Notes: generated by a model from the sequence alone, not told the origin. Positions 1 through 7,862 are shown, counted from the first letter of the stretch. The stretch: DNA of 12,918 nt from Prochlorococcus marinus str. MIT 9215 (GCA_949486985.1 CATBLW010000229.1:1-12918); one strand, 5' to 3'. Numbers and translations are program-made.

Positions 1-657
1 GCCAATATCACTTCCGTGGCTGTTGTTTTGTCTTTGAAAGAACCTTTATTTGATCCTGATCAAGCGACTCGCTTTTTGCTATCCGCAGAGCAGACGGGAC
101 TTGATGTGCATCTGGTGCTATCGAAACAGGATTTAATTAATGGCGATCAGTTAGCGCAGCAGTTGGAAAGATTGCGGAAATGGGGTTATCGACCTTTGAC
201 TGTTTCAGTGAAGAAAGGTGATGGATTGATACAGCTCAAAGATGAACTAAAAAATAGTCGACTGGCAGTGTTGTGCGGTCCTTCTGGGGTCGGTAAAAGT
301 AGTCTGCTGAATTCTTTATTGCCTTCTTTGTCTTTGCGAGTAGGAGAAGTGTCAGGGCGTTTGCAGAGAGGCCGCCATACCACTCGGCATGTTGAACTTT
401 TTCGTTTAGGCGAAGGATCTTTTGTTGCTGACACACCAGGTTTTAATAGGCCAGAACTTCCAGCAGAGCCTAGAGATCTTGCTGCATTGTTTCCCGAATT
501 GAGAAGTCAGCTTGAACCTTTCCCCTGTCGATTTCGTGATTGTTTGCATCACGATGAACCGGGTTGTGGCATTGATAAGGATTGGGAACGTTATCCCCTT
601 TACAAGCGTTGTTTGGAGGAGATGCAGCGGCTTAGTCGCTCATTCCGGGGAGATTGA
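1..657 (+). CDS. rsgA: Small ribosomal subunit biogenesis GTPase RsgA, 3' part (5' end outside window)
   Basis: RsgA is a circularly permuted GTPase that binds the 30S subunit and acts late in its maturation. The frame is open from base 1, so the N-terminal OB-fold and true start lie upstream; 218 residues are visible and an internal GTG at 16 is not the start. Motifs come in permuted order: G4 as SKQD (residues 41-44 of the visible part, Ser where Asn/Thr is usual), G1 GPSGVGKS (93-100), a G2 Thr in GRHTTRH (around 127), and G3 DTPGF (144-148). A C-terminal zinc site follows, with Cys176, Cys181, a His at 183/184 and Cys189 in CRFRDCLHHDEPGC. The last 26 bp overlap the 3' end of the convergent ybaB. 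The family assignment is very secure. Confidence 0.97.
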   Translation, partial: ANITSVAVVLSLKEPLFDPDQATRFLLSAEQTGLDVHLVLSKQDLINGDQLAQQLERLRKWGYRPLTVSVKKGDGLIQLKDELKNSRLAVLCGPSGVGKSSLLNSLLPSLSLRVGEVSGRLQRGRHTTRHVELFRLGEGSFVADTPGFNRPELPAEPRDLAALFPELRSQLEPFPCRFRDCLHHDEPGCGIDKDWERYPLYKRCLEEMQRLSRSFRGD

Positions 658-973
658 GATTCAATCCACCGGTGAGTTCTTCCATGCGCTCTTTCATCGT
701 TGTGGTTGAGTTCTCATAGGCCGATTGAAGAGCAGCAAGGGTGGCGGCTTCGCAGGCGTCCTTGCCTTCGGCGATCAGCGAGGGGTCGAGATGGACGCGC
801 AGCGGCTGTTGGTTGCCAGACAGCCAGATGCTGGCTCTTCCGTCTGAACTGCTTCCCTCGATTTCCATGGCGTCGAGTTCTTCCTGAAGCTTCTGGGCGT
901 CTTGTTGGATTTGTTGGGCCTTGCGGAAGGCTTCGGTGAGCTGACCGAAATTGGGAAGTCCGAACCCTGCCAT
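632..973 (-). CDS. YbaB/EbfC-family nucleoid-associated protein
   Basis: This 113-residue protein has the usual size and layout of the YbaB/EbfC family of small dimeric DNA-binding proteins. It starts with a Gly/Phe-rich MAGFGLPNFGQL segment. A long charged helix follows (about 13-37, rich in Gln, Lys and Glu), then a central beta part containing LRVHLDPSLI, and a C-terminal helix holding AYENSTTTMKERMEELTGG, which is characteristic of the family. The family binds DNA as a dimer and is thought to influence nucleoid structure or expression. The gene lies 24 bp downstream of murB on the same strand, so it is probably the last gene of a murC-murB-ybaB unit. Its 3' end overlaps rsgA by 26 bp on the other strand. 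The ATG at 971-973 has no clear Shine-Dalgarno sequence. The cellular target is not visible from sequence. Confidence 0.93.
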   Translation of the reverse strand: MAGFGLPNFGQLTEAFRKAQQIQQDAQKLQEELDAMEIEGSSSDGRASIWLSGNQQPLRVHLDPSLIAEGKDACEAATLAALQSAYENSTTTMKERMEELTGGLNLNLPGMSD

Positions 974-997
974 GGTGCTTGTTGATGAAAGAGCAGG

Positions 998-1921
998 TTA
1001 AACGGATGGTTTGAAACCCAGTCGCTTGACTTCTGGATGCAGCATCACACCATGCACTTTTTGCACCTTCTGCTGAACAAAGTTGATGAGTTGATTGATC
1101 TCGGAGGCTGTAGCACCGCCGGCGTTGACAATGAAGTTGGCGTGAATAGTCGAGATCTCAGCTCCGCCGATGCGGTGGCCTTTAAGGCCTAGTTCTTCGA
1201 TCAGGCGCCCAGCTTTAAGAGGTTCTGGGTTGCGAAAAACACTGCCGCAGCTCGGCCATTGATAGGGCTGAGTGGACGTTCGGTGATTGAGATTTTGATT
1301 GGTAATCATGCTGAGCTCTGTTCGGTCATGACCGGGCTCCAGTTGGAACTTTGCGGAGATCACCACCAGGCCTTCTTCTTGTAAGCGACTGTGGCGGTAG
1401 GCATAGTCGAGTTCGCTGCAGCTCAGTTCAAATGGTTCATGGCCGTCCATGGCGATCACTTGCACAGATTCCAGCCAGTCCGCTGTGCAGCCGCCCTGAG
1501 CTCCAGCATTCATAACGGCAGCACCACCGACTGTTCCAGGGATACCAACAGCCCATTCCAGTCCATGGAGTCCGGCTTTTGCAGCTCGTCGAGCCAAGGT
1601 CGGGATCGGCTCCCCCGCCCAGGCTTCCACCTTTCCACTATCTGGGTCGAGGCTGCTGCCTTGGAGCTTGCGCATGCAAAGACTTAAACCAGGCAATCCG
1701 TCGTCGTGGATCAGCAGATTGGACCCTGCTCCAATAATCCGACATTCCATGTTTTGGTTATTGGCCCAGCGGATTAAGGCCAAGAGTTCTGTTTGATCGC
1801 TTGGCGATGCCAGCCATTCGGCAGGACCGCCGACTCTCCAGGTCGTGAAGTTGGCCAGGGGAATCAGTGATTGTGGTTTGATTCCTGGCAAGCTATTTAG
1901 GCAGCCAGGGTCGATAGCCAT
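998..1921 (-). CDS. murB: UDP-N-acetylenolpyruvoylglucosamine reductase MurB
   Basis: MurB is a cytoplasmic FAD enzyme that reduces UDP-GlcNAc-enolpyruvate to UDP-MurNAc, using NADPH, in peptidoglycan precursor synthesis. The 307-residue protein shows the FAD-binding signatures TTWRVGGPAEW (26-36), GAGSNLLI (64-71) and GIPGTVGGAAVMNAGA (126-141). Catalytic-type residues are Arg176 in the YRHS segment, Ser227 in PSCGSVFRNP (the proton donor in the family) and Glu297 near the C-terminus in HPEVKRLGF. The start is the ATG at 1919-1921. It lies inside the end of murC (25-bp overlap), so the two are probably translationally coupled. Together they supply consecutive steps, UDP-MurNAc and then UDP-MurNAc-L-Ala. 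The family is secure. Confidence 0.97.
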   Translation of the reverse strand: MAIDPGCLNSLPGIKPQSLIPLANFTTWRVGGPAEWLASPSDQTELLALIRWANNQNMECRIIGAGSNLLIHDDGLPGLSLCMRKLQGSSLDPDSGKVEAWAGEPIPTLARRAAKAGLHGLEWAVGIPGTVGGAAVMNAGAQGGCTADWLESVQVIAMDGHEPFELSCSELDYAYRHSRLQEEGLVVISAKFQLEPGHDRTELSMITNQNLNHRTSTQPYQWPSCGSVFRNPEPLKAGRLIEELGLKGHRIGGAEISTIHANFIVNAGGATASEINQLINFVQQKVQKVHGVMLHPEVKRLGFKPSV

Positions 1922-3339
1922 CGGTTGTTGTTCTGGTTCATTAGACGTCCCCAGAGGTTGTTTACATCGCCTGCACCCATGGCGAGAACCAGGTCACCTT
2001 TGCGACTGTAGGTTTCCAGCAAAATGCAAAGTTGATCAATACTTTCAGCTACAGCGATCGGTAGGTTTGTGTCCAGTTTTCTGATCTCTGCGGCCAGGCG
2101 TTCACTATTCGTCCCCTCGATGGGTTGTTCTCCGGCGCTGTAAACAGGAGCAAGCAAGACCACATCGGATGTTTTCAGTGCGACAGCAAAGTCGCTGAGA
2201 AACTCTGCTGTGCGGCTGTATCGATGGGGTTGAAATACCGTCACAAGACGTTGAGGCGGGCTGGGAAGTGGGCTGCGACCACTGCTGATCATCAGACGAG
2301 CCATGGAGAGAGTGGCGCGCACTTCGCTTGGATGATGGGCATAGTCATCAACGACATGACGCCCTTTCCAGCTACCCCTGAAATCAAAGCGGCGGCCTGG
2401 AGTTTGAAGATCAGTGAGACCTTTTTCAATTTGATTGAAGGTCAGTCCTTCGAGGCGACAGGCGGCGATGGCAGCCATGGCGTTGCTCAGGTTGTGCAGT
2501 CCTGGCATCGGCAGGGTGATCCGACCAATCAGTTCATTCTTTTCATAGATATCAGCAATGGTTTGATCGCCATCGAGGCGAACTGGTAAGGCTGCAAAAT
2601 CAACAGCTTCTGATGTGGTGATCGACCACCAGGCTGAGGCGTTGACATGCTCCCTGAGGACTGGGCAGTCGTGGTTCGCGAGTAAGCGTCGGCAACCGTT
2701 GCCGAATACCTTCATGGTGTTGATGAGATCGTCAAGATCGGCGTAATGATCGGTGTGATCTAACTCCAGGTTTGTGATCACTCCAAGGTCTGCCTTGAAT
2801 TTCACAAGCGATCCATCTGATTCATCGGCCTCTGCGACCAGTAATCGCCCTGCTCCTGCATGCCCATTGGTGCCGTAATAAGGCACAACCCCGCCAACAA
2901 CAGCTGTTGGATCTTGATTTGTGACCGCCAGCAGCGTGGTCAGCAAGGTGCTTGTTGTGGTTTTCCCGTGGCTGCCGGCGACGGCGATGGAGGGTTGCAT
3001 TTCAATCAGTGCAGCCAGAAGATCTGAGCGATGCCAGATCTTGAGGTTGCTCTGCTGCGCTGCCAGGAGTTCGGGATTGTTCTCCGGGATTGCCGTGCTG
3101 ATGACGATCAATGGAGGCAGTGTGGCCTCATTGGATATGGCATCAATATTTGCGGCGCTCTGTTTAAGGAAAATATTGACGCCTTGTGCTCTAAGACTCT
3201 GAACGGAGGGCTTTTTGCCTTGGTCGGAACCTGAGACGACATGACCTCGTTTCACAAGAATCATCGCTAAGGCAGACATCCCAATGCCACCAATGCCGAT
3301 GAAGTGAATAGGTTGTTGACGGCTAGGAATGCTGGTCAA
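1897..3339 (-). CDS. murC: UDP-N-acetylmuramate--L-alanine ligase MurC
   Basis: MurC is a cytoplasmic ATP-dependent Mur ligase that adds L-Ala to UDP-MurNAc. No in-frame ATG precedes the first motif. I chose the TTG at 3337-3339 (480 residues), which leaves about 11 residues before HFIGIGGIGMSALA, as in relatives. A second TTG at 3415-3417 would give 506 residues with an unusual 38-residue leader. In the 506-residue numbering the Mur-ligase motifs are: P-loop GSHGKTTTS (148-156), ADESDGS (197-203), the metal and carbamyl-lysine region NLELDHTDHY (216-225), DDYAHHPSEV (357-366), FQPHRYSRT (395-403) and MGAGDVN (480-486). The gene is the first of murC-murB-ybaB and is divergent from gap2. The function is secure; the start is not. 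Confidence 0.95.
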   Translation of the reverse strand: MTSIPSRQQPIHFIGIGGIGMSALAMILVKRGHVVSGSDQGKKPSVQSLRAQGVNIFLKQSAANIDAISNEATLPPLIVISTAIPENNPELLAAQQSNLKIWHRSDLLAALIEMQPSIAVAGSHGKTTTSTLLTTLLAVTNQDPTAVVGGVVPYYGTNGHAGAGRLLVAEADESDGSLVKFKADLGVITNLELDHTDHYADLDDLINTMKVFGNGCRRLLANHDCPVLREHVNASAWWSITTSEAVDFAALPVRLDGDQTIADIYEKNELIGRITLPMPGLHNLSNAMAAIAACRLEGLTFNQIEKGLTDLQTPGRRFDFRGSWKGRHVVDDYAHHPSEVRATLSMARLMISSGRSPLPSPPQRLVTVFQPHRYSRTAEFLSDFAVALKTSDVVLLAPVYSAGEQPIEGTNSERLAAEIRKLDTNLPIAVAESIDQLCILLETYSRKGDLVLAMGAGDVNNLWGRLMNQNNNRWLSTLAA

Positions 3340-3466
3340 AGAGCGAAACCAGAGGCTTGAAAGATACGCCAGTCTCCCGCTTAAGAGCTGTGATTGCCAT
3401 CTTTTGGAGCGGTTCAACCATTGTTGCGTTGACCAGTCGCTTTGGCCGCCTTCTCATCTGGAACAA

Positions 3467-3494
3467 CTGAAAAGTCTTCCTATTTCTGTATGAT
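3467..3494 (+). promoter_or_regulatory. Candidate promoter of gap2
   Basis: TATGAT at 3489-3494 is a good sigma-70-type -10 box (5 of 6 to TATAAT). CTGAAA at 3467-3472 (4 of 6 to TTGACA) lies 16 bp upstream as a weak -35. A start near 3501 would leave a leader of about 30 nt before the gap2 ATG at 3533. The octamer GTATGATC recurs at the candidate efp -10. This is read by eye; no start site is known. Confidence 0.45.
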
Positions 3495-3532
3495 CGGCGG
3501 CCAACTTCTTTTGCGGCTTGTCCGCTTTTGTT

Positions 3533-4555
3533 ATGACTCTGCGCGTTGCGATCAATGGATTCGGCCGAATCGGTCGCAACTTCATGCGCTGTTGGTTGAG
3601 CCGTGGAGCCAATACTGGAATTGAAGTTGTCGGCATCAATGTCACCTCAGATCCCAAGACCAACGCCCATCTCCTCAAGTATGACTCAATTTTGGGTCAG
3701 ATAAAGGATGCAGAAATTGCTTACACAGACGACACATTTGTGATTAATGGCAAAGCCATTAAGTGTTTCTCTGATCGCAATCCGTTGAATCTCCCTTGGA
3801 AAGAGTGGGGGATTGATGTTGTTATCGAGTCAACAGGTGTTTTCAACAGTGATGTTGGAGCAAGCAAGCATATTCAAGCTGGTGCAAAGAAGGTGATCTT
3901 GACGGCACCTGGTAAAGGCGACGGTGTCGGCACTTATGTCGTTGGTGTTAATGCAGATCAATATCGCCACGATTCTTTTGATGTTCTAAGTAATGCAAGT
4001 TGTACAACCAATTGCCTGGCGCCGATTGTGAAGGTTCTTGATCAGACCTTTGGAATCAATAAGGGTCTGATGACCACGATTCACAGCTACACAGGTGATC
4101 AGAGGATTCTTGATAACAGTCACCGTGACCTGCGTCGTGCTCGTGCAGCAGCGATGAACCTTGTTCCGACTTCCACTGGTGCTGCAAAGGCCGTGGCTTT
4201 GGTTTATCCCCAGATGAAGGGCAAGCTCACAGGTATTGCGATGCGTGTTCCAACTCCTAATGTTTCTGCGGTGGACCTTGTTTTTGAGGCAGGTCGTGCA
4301 ACCACAGCTGAAGAGGTTAATGCTGCCTTGAAGAGCGCTTCTGAAGGCTCCATGAAGGGAATCATCAAATATGGTGATTTGCCTTTGGTATCAAGTGATT
4401 ATGCAGGAACCAATGAATCAACCATTGTTGATGAAGCGCTTACGATGACTATTGGCGACAACATGGTGAAGGTTGTGGCTTGGTACGACAATGAGTGGGG
4501 CTATAGCCAAAGGGTTGTTGACCTTGCAGAAATCGTTGCCAAGAATTGGCAGTAA
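3533..4555 (+). CDS. gap2: Glyceraldehyde-3-phosphate dehydrogenase, Gap2 (Calvin-cycle, NAD(P)-dependent type)
   Basis: Gap2 interconverts 1,3-bisphosphoglycerate and glyceraldehyde-3-phosphate; in cyanobacteria this form serves carbon fixation. The ATG at 3533 gives 340 residues beginning MTLRVAINGFGRIGRN. A TTG five codons upstream is possible but does not fit the family N-terminus. Visible are the Rossmann GFGRIG (9-14), the catalytic Cys157 in NASCTTNC, His184 in TTIHSYTGD, the phosphate-site segment PTSTGAAKAV (212-221), and WYDNEWGYS near the C-terminus. After the second strand the sequence is NVTSDPK instead of the NDL-type Asp typical of NAD-only enzymes, which agrees with NADP use. 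Cyanobacterial Gap2 is often controlled by CP12, which I do not see here. The gene appears monocistronic, with a candidate promoter upstream and a strong terminator downstream. Confidence 0.97.
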   Translation: MTLRVAINGFGRIGRNFMRCWLSRGANTGIEVVGINVTSDPKTNAHLLKYDSILGQIKDAEIAYTDDTFVINGKAIKCFSDRNPLNLPWKEWGIDVVIESTGVFNSDVGASKHIQAGAKKVILTAPGKGDGVGTYVVGVNADQYRHDSFDVLSNASCTTNCLAPIVKVLDQTFGINKGLMTTIHSYTGDQRILDNSHRDLRRARAAAMNLVPTSTGAAKAVALVYPQMKGKLTGIAMRVPTPNVSAVDLVFEAGRATTAEEVNAALKSASEGSMKGIIKYGDLPLVSSDYAGTNESTIVDEALTMTIGDNMVKVVAWYDNEWGYSQRVVDLAEIVAKNWQ

Positions 4556-4629
4556 TTGTTGATTAGACCAAGTTAACTAGATGAACATCTTGTTCTTTAC
4601 TTGAACGTCTTTAAATTATCAACTTTTTC

Positions 4630-4656
4630 ACCCCTCCTTGATTGGAGGGGTTTTTT
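4630..4656 (+). terminator. Intrinsic terminator of gap2
   Basis: CCCCTCC (4631-4637), a 6-nt loop TTGATT and GGAGGGG (4644-4650) form a perfect 7-bp stem, extendable by A4630-T4651, followed directly by a T6 run (4651-4656). It lies 75 bp after the gap2 stop. On the minus strand the same stem is followed by TGAAAAAG with no U-tract, so it should work mainly for gap2 and poorly for thiL, whose stop codon is 11 bp away. Confidence 0.9.
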
Positions 4657-4667
4657 GTGGCGATTTT

Positions 4668-5699
4668 TCAGTTTTGTTTGAAATGTTGGAACTCTGAGCT
4701 ACCGATTACTTCACCACTGCCATCAGCCCAAATCACTTTGGGGGGGCCAACTTCCATATAACCAACTGATTGACTTCTTGGCATAACTTTCAGCCATGCA
4801 CGTGCCCAGGAGGCAGGCAAGCTGAGAACCAGTTCGAAGTCTTCGCCGCCGTTGAGACACCACTGGTCCCATGACGAGCCTTCTGGCCATTCTTGGGCTC
4901 GAGGAAGATCGTTTGAATGGAGTACAGCTCGACAGCCACTGCTTTGGCAGAGGCCTTGAACAGCCATTAAGAGGCCGTCACTGCTGTCTGTACCACCTGC
5001 CCGCCAGGGAAGCTCTGCTGGCTTGCAAGTTTCAAGTGCTCTTAGTGCTTTTAGAGCTGGCTGCGGACGTTGATGGGCCATGACGGCGGCATTCTTGAGC
5101 TGTTCAGGCAGGGCTACGCATTCGAGAATTGGATCACGTTGAAGTAAGGCCAGGCCAAGACGACTAAGCCCATGAGCACCACTGACGACCAAGACATCTC
5201 CTGGGCGGGCATGACCGCGATGAAGCCTTAAAGGTCCAAGGGTGCCCAGAGCCGTGATCGCCAAGAGCTTTTGTTGGCCGTTCGAGCAATCTCCGCCAAG
5301 GATCACACCGCCAAATTGGTTCAGTGCGGCTTCCATTCCTTTGTAGACCCCTTCGATCCAGTCCCAAGGGGTATGGGCTGGGGCGACCAGGCCAACGTTG
5401 ATGCCGATGATTTGATCGACTCCACTAGCGGCTAGGTCTGAGAGGTTGGCTGCAACGGCTCGCCAGCCCACATCTTCAGCAGTCGTTGTGTCATCGCTGA
5501 AATGAATGCCATCGACAAACATGTCGGTATTGATCAGCAGCTCTTGGCTGTTTTGATTGATTTGTGCCGTGTCGTCGTCAAGTTGACCAGGCGGAGCAAA
5601 CTGCTTCAGTCGCCTGAGCAGCTCGCTCTCACCAAGTTCACCAAGGGTTTCGGCCACCCAAAAATCCTCAGGCGTGGGCTTGCAGTCGATCGGCGCCAT
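4668..5699 (-). CDS. thiL: Thiamine-monophosphate kinase ThiL
   Basis: ThiL phosphorylates thiamine monophosphate with ATP to give the cofactor thiamine diphosphate, the last step of the pathway. I take the ATG at 5697-5699 (343 residues) over the TTG one codon upstream. Signatures of the PurM/ThiL superfamily are visible in order: the acidic metal-binding LDDDTA (40-45), NTDMFVDGIHF (57-67), GWRAVAANLSDLAASG (78-93), GGDCSN (135-140), GGTDSSDG (235-242) and NGGEDFEL (283-290). The start lies inside the 3' end of the upstream cyclophilin gene (32-bp overlap), so expression is likely coupled to it. No functional link between a lumenal cyclophilin and thiamine synthesis is evident, so the pairing may only reflect genome packing. 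The function is secure. Confidence 0.96.
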   Translation of the reverse strand: MAPIDCKPTPEDFWVAETLGELGESELLRRLKQFAPPGQLDDDTAQINQNSQELLINTDMFVDGIHFSDDTTTAEDVGWRAVAANLSDLAASGVDQIIGINVGLVAPAHTPWDWIEGVYKGMEAALNQFGGVILGGDCSNGQQKLLAITALGTLGPLRLHRGHARPGDVLVVSGAHGLSRLGLALLQRDPILECVALPEQLKNAAVMAHQRPQPALKALRALETCKPAELPWRAGGTDSSDGLLMAVQGLCQSSGCRAVLHSNDLPRAQEWPEGSSWDQWCLNGGEDFELVLSLPASWARAWLKVMPRSQSVGYMEVGPPKVIWADGSGEVIGSSEFQHFKQN

Positions 5700-6741
5700 C
5701 AATCACTTTGATGGTTTCGATTCGATCTTCAACGCCTAATTTCTCGAGTAATTCATTGCCTTCAACGACATAACCGAAGGCGGCATTGCGTCCGTCAACA
5801 AGATTGAGTCCGGCTGGCGTCAGCTCGGCATCGTAGAGAAACATGAAGAACTGCGAGGAGCCATCATCCAAGGCCTGGTCTGAGTGGGCCCAACCAAGGG
5901 TGCCAAGTGTCGCGAAAGGAAGCACCGGTGTTGCCTTATAGATCCCTAAGTCTTCAAAGGTTTCGTTGTAAAAGGGCACGGTTTCTCCTGGTACTCGGAT
6001 TTCCAGAGGGACGTGGCGCTCTTGGCCGCTCTTTCGGTCGATATAGCCAACTTCTGGCCCTTTGGGATCACCGCTCTGAAGAACGAAGAAATCTTCTGCT
6101 CGAGTGAATGGCAAGCCGTTATAGAACCCTTTGAGTGCAAGATCCACAAAGGCACCTGATGTAAGCGGAGCATTGAAGCCATCAATGATCGCGGTCATGT
6201 TGCCTTGTGTGGTCTTGATTAACACCGTTGCCCTGCCTAAAAGTCGCGGCAAGTCGTTGTATTCAGAAGGGATTTCAAAGGGGAAATCAGTCAGCAGTAA
6301 CGCCTGAACATTGCCGACTTGATTAAGGGTTTCTTGGCGAAGGACGAGGAAGTCATTTTTGTTTTTTTCGCCTGCTTTTTCTTGCAGAGCTTCAAGACCT
6401 TCTTTCACAGAATTAAGCAGCCCGTCAGCCTCGGATCGGTTGGATTCTGGAATGGCATTAAGGATGCGATCTTTCCGGCTGCTTAGTAGGAATTGACTGC
6501 TGCTCATGGTTTTGCTGAGAGCACTCCAGCGGTTGGCTCTTAGGTCAGTACTGGTGCCTTCAATACGGTGTTGCAGTTGTTCGAGATCTGGTTGATCGAC
6601 AGGCAGGGCATCTCTGAGGATGCTGGCCGGGTCGGTCACAGCATTTCCATTGGGCAGGCTTGCCAATACAGGTTGATTCCAGGCCAGCCCTAGTGCCAAG
6701 AGCAGTGAAATAAGGGTGATGGAAAGACGCCGATCTGCCAT
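5668..6741 (-). CDS. Cyclophilin-type protein resembling thylakoid-lumen TLP40/CYP38, probably exported
   Basis: The ATG at 6739-6741 gives 357 residues. It starts with a signal peptide: Arg4-Arg5, a hydrophobic core at about 7-20, and a likely cleavage after VLA (25-27). An upstream GTG-type extension would bury that signal, so I rejected it. Residues about 45-165 are mostly helical and charged; a cyclophilin domain follows at about 174-350. This two-part layout matches plant TLP40/CYP38 and its cyanobacterial homologues, which act in photosystem II assembly in the thylakoid lumen. In the active site Arg (FTR, 212-214), Phe and Gln (FFVLQSGD) are kept, but the position of CypA His126 is Asn (VDGRNAAFG, 315-323) and the usual Trp is missing. 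Isomerase activity may therefore be weak or absent, as reported for CYP38. The gene is upstream of and overlaps thiL, and is divergent from efp. Confidence 0.9.
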   Translation of the reverse strand: MADRRLSITLISLLLALGLAWNQPVLASLPNGNAVTDPASILRDALPVDQPDLEQLQHRIEGTSTDLRANRWSALSKTMSSSQFLLSSRKDRILNAIPESNRSEADGLLNSVKEGLEALQEKAGEKNKNDFLVLRQETLNQVGNVQALLLTDFPFEIPSEYNDLPRLLGRATVLIKTTQGNMTAIIDGFNAPLTSGAFVDLALKGFYNGLPFTRAEDFFVLQSGDPKGPEVGYIDRKSGQERHVPLEIRVPGETVPFYNETFEDLGIYKATPVLPFATLGTLGWAHSDQALDDGSSQFFMFLYDAELTPAGLNLVDGRNAAFGYVVEGNELLEKLGVEDRIETIKVIDGADRLQAHA

Positions 6742-6777
6742 GGGTAGCCAGGTGGTGTCTGGACTTTGGCACAGCCG

Positions 6778-6792
6778 TATGATCAATTGATC
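6778..6792. promoter_or_regulatory. Candidate efp -10 box merged with a 12-bp perfect palindrome
   Basis: TATGAT (6778-6783) fits a -10 element for efp, whose ATG is 21 bp downstream; I see no convincing -35. The palindrome GATCAATTGATC (6781-6792) overlaps the box by 3 bp. It lies in the 63-bp gap between the divergent cyclophilin and efp genes, so it could be an operator acting on one or both. This rests on position and symmetry only. Confidence 0.35.
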
Positions 6793-6804
6793 TGTTCAGT
6801 GGGG

Positions 6805-7365
6805 ATGATCTCAAGCAACGACTTTCGAACCGGCACGACGATTGAACTCGACGGTGCCGTATGGCGCGTCGTGGAGTTTTTGCATGTCAAACCAGGAAAG
6901 GGTTCTGCCTTTGTCCGCACCAAGTTGAAGGCAGTAGTGAGCGGCAGTGTTGTGGAGAAAACCTTTCGTGCTGGCGAGATGCTCCCTCAGGCCATCCTTG
7001 AAAAGTCCACTCTTCAGCACACGTATATGGAAACAGGCGACTATGTCTTTATGGACATGTCGACTTATGAGGAGACACGCCTGACTGCCAAGCAGATTGG
7101 CGATAGTCGGAAATACCTCAAGGAAGGTATGGAGGTCAATGTCGTCTCCTGGAACGACAAACCGCTTGAGGTGGAATTGCCAAATTCTGTGGTTTTGGAA
7201 ATTACTGAGACCGATCCTGGCTTAAAGGGTGATACTGCCACTGGTGGTACAAAGCCTGCCATCCTTGAAACTGGTGCTCAGGTGATGGTTCCTTTGTTTA
7301 TTTCTGTTGGCGAGAAGATCAAGGTGGATACGCGCAATGACAGCTATCTCGGTCGAGAGAACTGA
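6805..7365 (+). CDS. efp: Translation elongation factor P
   Basis: EF-P binds between the P and E sites of the ribosome and relieves stalling at consecutive prolines. The ATG at 6805 gives 186 residues, the standard length, beginning MISSNDFRTGTTIELDG; the open frame upstream of it does not match the family. The domain I loop is KPGKGSAFVRTKL, with Lys32 at the tip position that is modified in other bacteria; no modification enzyme is seen nearby. The domain III signature (about 150-186) ends in TRNDSYLGREN. The bases GGGG directly before the ATG are too close to be an ideal ribosome-binding site. The stop TGA overlaps the accB ATG by one base, so the two are very likely co-transcribed, an efp-accB pair that I recall from other bacteria. 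Confidence 0.97.
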   Translation: MISSNDFRTGTTIELDGAVWRVVEFLHVKPGKGSAFVRTKLKAVVSGSVVEKTFRAGEMLPQAILEKSTLQHTYMETGDYVFMDMSTYEETRLTAKQIGDSRKYLKEGMEVNVVSWNDKPLEVELPNSVVLEITETDPGLKGDTATGGTKPAILETGAQVMVPLFISVGEKIKVDTRNDSYLGREN

Positions 7366-7862
7366 TGGCCATGCAGCTTGACCATGATCAATTGCATCGT
7401 TTGCTGGCTGCCCTAGCAGACAGCGACATTCAGGAATTTCGCTTGGAGGGTGATGATTTTCGCCTTGAGGTCAGGCGAAATTTGCCTACTCCTGCGGCCA
7501 CGGTTGCACCACTGATGCCTGTTGCGGCAGTTGCTGAGGCTCCCACATCCGTTCCAGAAACCCGAATGGATGCGTCGATTCCTGGAACGCCGCCGCCGCC
7601 AGTGCCTGGTTCCCGGGGTGATCTGTTGGAGATAACAGCTCCAATGGTGGGAACCTTCTATCGATCTCCTGCGCCAGGTGAATCAGCCTTTGTGGAAGTC
7701 GGCAGCCGAATTGGCGTTGGCCAAACTGTTTGCATCCTTGAGGCGATGAAGCTGATGAATGAGCTGGAAACAGAAGTGAGTGGTGAGATTGTTGAAATCC
7801 TCGTTGATAACGGCACTCCGGTTGAATTTGGTCAGGCCTTGATGAGAGTCAAGCCGAGTTAG
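7365..7862 (+). CDS. accB: Biotin carboxyl carrier protein of acetyl-CoA carboxylase
   Basis: AccB carries the biotin that shuttles a carboxyl group between AccC and AccA/AccD in the first committed step of fatty-acid synthesis. The 165-residue protein has an N-terminal helical and basic part (1-38), then an Ala/Pro-rich mobile linker (about 40-84, with a run of four prolines). The C-terminal biotinyl domain (about 87-163) carries the biotinylated Lys129 in EAMKLMNE, and a typical end in GTPVEFGQALMRV. The start ATG at 7365 overlaps the efp stop; a second ATG two codons later is possible. The 3' end overlaps convergent pdxA by 14 bp. The function is secure. Confidence 0.97.
   Translation: MAMQLDHDQLHRLLAALADSDIQEFRLEGDDFRLEVRRNLPTPAATVAPLMPVAAVAEAPTSVPETRMDASIPGTPPPPVPGSRGDLLEITAPMVGTFYRSPAPGESAFVEVGSRIGVGQTVCILEAMKLMNELETEVSGEIVEILVDNGTPVEFGQALMRVKPS

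Noticed and set aside
652..666. GATTGA-GAT-TCAATC hairpin at the rsgA stop
   Set aside because: Only 6 AT-rich pairs with a 3-nt loop, no T-run, and within ybaB coding sequence; probably chance.
2125..2589. 154-codon open frame on the plus strand
   Set aside because: It lies wholly inside murC on the opposite strand; murC has every Mur-ligase motif, and this frame shows no recognisable domain.
3454..3678. 74-codon minus-strand frame across the gap2 promoter and start
   Set aside because: It is antisense to the highly conserved start of gap2 and shows no domain or ribosome-binding site.
4583..4595. GAACA-TCT-TGTTC inverted repeat after gap2
   Set aside because: A 5-bp stem is weak and the strong terminator at 4630-4656 explains the 3' end.
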